NCBI GenBank assembly: GCA_016302005.1
Contig: JAEDOK010000095.1
Coordinates: forward strand, 1 to 6,379
Direction of reading: 5' to 3'
Source of the DNA: Oscillospiraceae bacterium
GTDB taxonomy: Bacteria > Bacillota_A > Clostridia > Oscillospirales > Oscillospiraceae
DNA: 6,379 nucleotides
This document shows, piece after piece, positions 5,113 through 6,379 of this stretch; within the stretch, counting starts at the first letter, position 1, and every line of letters begins with the position of its first letter. Under the pieces are notes generated by a model, which saw only the letters and a list, made by a program, of their open reading frames with translations, searched no databases and was not told where the DNA came from. Position numbers and translations under genes: made by a program.

Positions 5113-6138
5113 ATGCTGTCTTTTGAAAACGATTATAATGTCGGCGCACATCCGCGCATTTTAGAGCGCCTGATGCAGACGAATTTCGAGCCGCAGTCCG
5201 GCTATGGTGCGGATCGCTTCTGTGAAAGCGCCAAAACTCGTATCCGTGAGGCGTTTTCCAGCCCTAATGCCGATATCTTTTTTCTCACCGGCGGCACGCA
5301 GACAAACTGTGTTGTCATTGACGCGCTGCTGCATTCCTATGAGGGGGTAATCGCAGCCGCTACGGGACACATCGCGCTGCATGAGGCGGGCGCGGTCGAG
5401 TATACGGGACATAAGGTGCTGGAGCTGCCCGACCATGACGGCAAGCTGGATGTGGGCGAGCTTCGCGACTACCTTGAGACGTTCTACGCAGACGAGAATC
5501 ATGACCATATGGTTTTTCCGGGCATGGTCTATCTCTCTTATCCGACGGAGCTTGGCACGCTTTACAGCAAGGCGGAGTTGACCGCGATCTCGCAGCTGTG
5601 TAAGAAATACCATATGCCGCTCTTTGCAGACGGCGCACGCCTTGGCTATGGCTTGATGAGCTCTGCATCGGATCTTACACCGGCGGAATTTGCCGCGCTG
5701 TGTGATGTGTTCTATGTCGGCGGCACGAAGGTCGGCGCGCTCTGCGGCGAGGCAGTCGTCTTCCCGCATGGCACGATGCCAAAGCAGTTCCTGACGACGG
5801 TCAAGCAGCACGGCGCACTGATGGCAAAGGGAAGACTCCTCGGCGTCCAGTTTGACACGCTGTTTGAAGACGGGCTGTATTTCGAGATCAGCCGCAATGC
5901 CATCCAAACGGCAGAAACGCTCAAAAAGGTGTTTCGCGAGAAGCGTTGCAGCATTTGGAGAGAAACACCGACCAATCAGCAATTCCTTGTCTTGGAAAAC
6001 ACGGAAATGACCCGCCTGCGTGAGCATGTGGCATTCAGCTTCTGGGAGAAATACGATGCAGCGCATACCGTCTGCCGCTTTGTCACAAGCTGGGCAACCA
6101 AACAGGAGGATATCAACGCCCTTCGCGCCTTGCTTTGA
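5113..6138 (+). CDS. ltaE: Low-specificity threonine aldolase / beta-eliminating lyase family
   Basis: This is a PLP enzyme of fold type I that cleaves threonine or allo-threonine to glycine and acetaldehyde in the cytoplasm. The protein is 341 residues, full length. Landmarks: SGYGADRFCE (29-38); TGGTQTN (59-65), the phosphate-binding loop; GHIALHEAGA with His86, expected to stack on PLP; LSYPTELGTLYS (141-152); FADGARLGYGL with Asp173, contacting the pyridine nitrogen, and Arg176; and YVGGTKVGALCGEAVVF, where Lys206 is the Schiff-base lysine. ATG at 5113 is preceded by GGGAGGG about 6 nt upstream and aligns with the family N-terminus; the same frame stays open back to 4777, but that part is antisense to hydA. 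The gene is divergent from hydA, with no downstream partner before the tRNA promoter. L- or allo-specificity cannot be read from sequence, and related beta-eliminating lyases are the main alternative. Confidence 0.92.
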   Translation: MLSFENDYNVGAHPRILERLMQTNFEPQSGYGADRFCESAKTRIREAFSSPNADIFFLTGGTQTNCVVIDALLHSYEGVIAAATGHIALHEAGAVEYTGHKVLELPDHDGKLDVGELRDYLETFYADENHDHMVFPGMVYLSYPTELGTLYSKAELTAISQLCKKYHMPLFADGARLGYGLMSSASDLTPAEFAALCDVFYVGGTKVGALCGEAVVFPHGTMPKQFLTTVKQHGALMAKGRLLGVQFDTLFEDGLYFEISRNAIQTAETLKKVFREKRCSIWRETPTNQQFLVLENTEMTRLREHVAFSFWEKYDAAHTVCRFVTSWATKQEDINALRALL

Positions 6139-6223
6139 GCCGCTTTTGTGTGCCTGAAAAAGCCGTTTCTGACTTGACTGTACGAAAAAATTCGCAAAAT
6201 CAGCGATTCCCGCGACTTTGTGC

Positions 6224-6252
6224 TTGATTTTTTACCAAAACACTGCTATAAT
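6224..6252 (+). promoter_or_regulatory. Strong promoter for tRNA-Ser
   Basis: TTGATT (6224-6229) and a perfect TATAAT (6247-6252) are spaced by 17 bp. Transcription would begin near 6259, about 65 nt before the mature tRNA, leaving a leader for RNase P removal. The leader contains a small hairpin: TCGGC (6262-6266) with GCCGA (6274-6278). Confidence 0.85.
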
Positions 6253-6324
6253 ACATCGCAGTCGGCAAACGCAGCCGATCAATACCGGACCACTGTTCTC
6301 TCGACAATGTCAGAAAACAGACAC

Positions 6325-6379
6325 GGAGCGGTATCGAAGTGGTTATAACGGCCCTGACTCGAAATCAGGTGTACCGGCA
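6325..6379 (+). tRNA. tRNA-Ser (anticodon CGA), 3' end outside the window
   Basis: The acceptor 5' strand is GGAGCGG (6325-6331), then TA and a D arm containing AAGTGGTTATAACGG. The anticodon stem CCTGA (6353-6357) pairs with TCAGG (6365-6369) around a 7-nt loop CTCGAAA, giving anticodon CGA (6360-6362), which reads UCG serine codons. The following bases TGTACCGGCA start the long variable arm expected of class II serine tRNAs. The T arm and acceptor 3' strand lie beyond the window. Confidence 0.95.

Noticed and set aside
4038..5126. Long open frame (362 codons) on + opposite hydA
   Set aside because: It is the antisense of a clear dihydropyrimidinase. Its translation is rich in Arg/His/Leu without domains and lacks a good ribosome site; GC-rich codon bias keeps the frame open.
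5161..6066. Open frame (301 codons) on - opposite the threonine aldolase
   Set aside because: It is a shadow of a well-supported gene, with no motifs, no suitable ribosome site and no coherent hydrophobic pattern.
6142..6163. Terminator after the threonine aldolase (GCTTTT / AAAAGC)
   Set aside because: The stem is only 6 bp and AU-rich, with a 10-nt loop and just three T after it; too weak to call.
6253..6324. Riboswitch or T-box in the leader before the tRNA
   Set aside because: The leader is too short, holds only one 5-bp hairpin, and leads into a tRNA rather than a coding region.

Overview
This is a moderately GC-rich bacterial chromosomal segment with short intergenic spaces and strong Shine-Dalgarno sites (AAGGAGG or GGAGGG type). 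Family content (a Clostridia-like TyrS, a DegV protein, a DUF1836 protein, a GxTK-type threonine aldolase) and the intergenic repeats point to a Firmicute. A gut-type Clostridia member (Oscillospiraceae/Ruminococcaceae-like) is my best guess, but this is inference. I see no phage, plasmid, CRISPR or defence genes, and I do not see a convincing new multi-gene system.

Layout. Bases 1-677 are the 3' part of tyrS (+). A 105-bp internally deleted remnant of a GNAT acetyltransferase overlaps its stop codon, and a textbook terminator follows at 785-818. Bases 842-1148 hold no credible gene. They are a mosaic of palindromic and interspersed repeats, including two inverted copies of a 'TGTCATTGCGAG...CGTGGCAATCTC' element framed by inverted copies of a GGCGGGGACATGTCCCCGCC palindrome. 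Next come a divergent pair, a DUF1836 protein (-) and a DegV/FakB-type fatty-acid-binding protein (+), with well-formed back-to-back promoters between them. degV converges on a small C-terminally anchored membrane protein (-), with only 5 bp between the stop codons. Upstream of that gene on the minus strand lie a dCMP deaminase and a dihydropyrimidinase, which form a probable pyrimidine operon (dihydropyrimidinase first, 27-bp gap) closed by a strong terminator. Divergent from it is a threonine aldolase (+). The window ends with a strong promoter and the first 55 bases of tRNA-Ser(CGA).

How the genes may work together. Dihydropyrimidinase and dCMP deaminase are the only clearly linked pair, and both act on pyrimidines. 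The DegV protein probably delivers fatty acids to a FakA kinase encoded elsewhere. The least ordinary structures are non-coding: the repeat mosaic, and an apparent reciprocal arrangement in which each convergent gene (degV and the small membrane protein) has its terminator-like hairpin inside the other's coding sequence.
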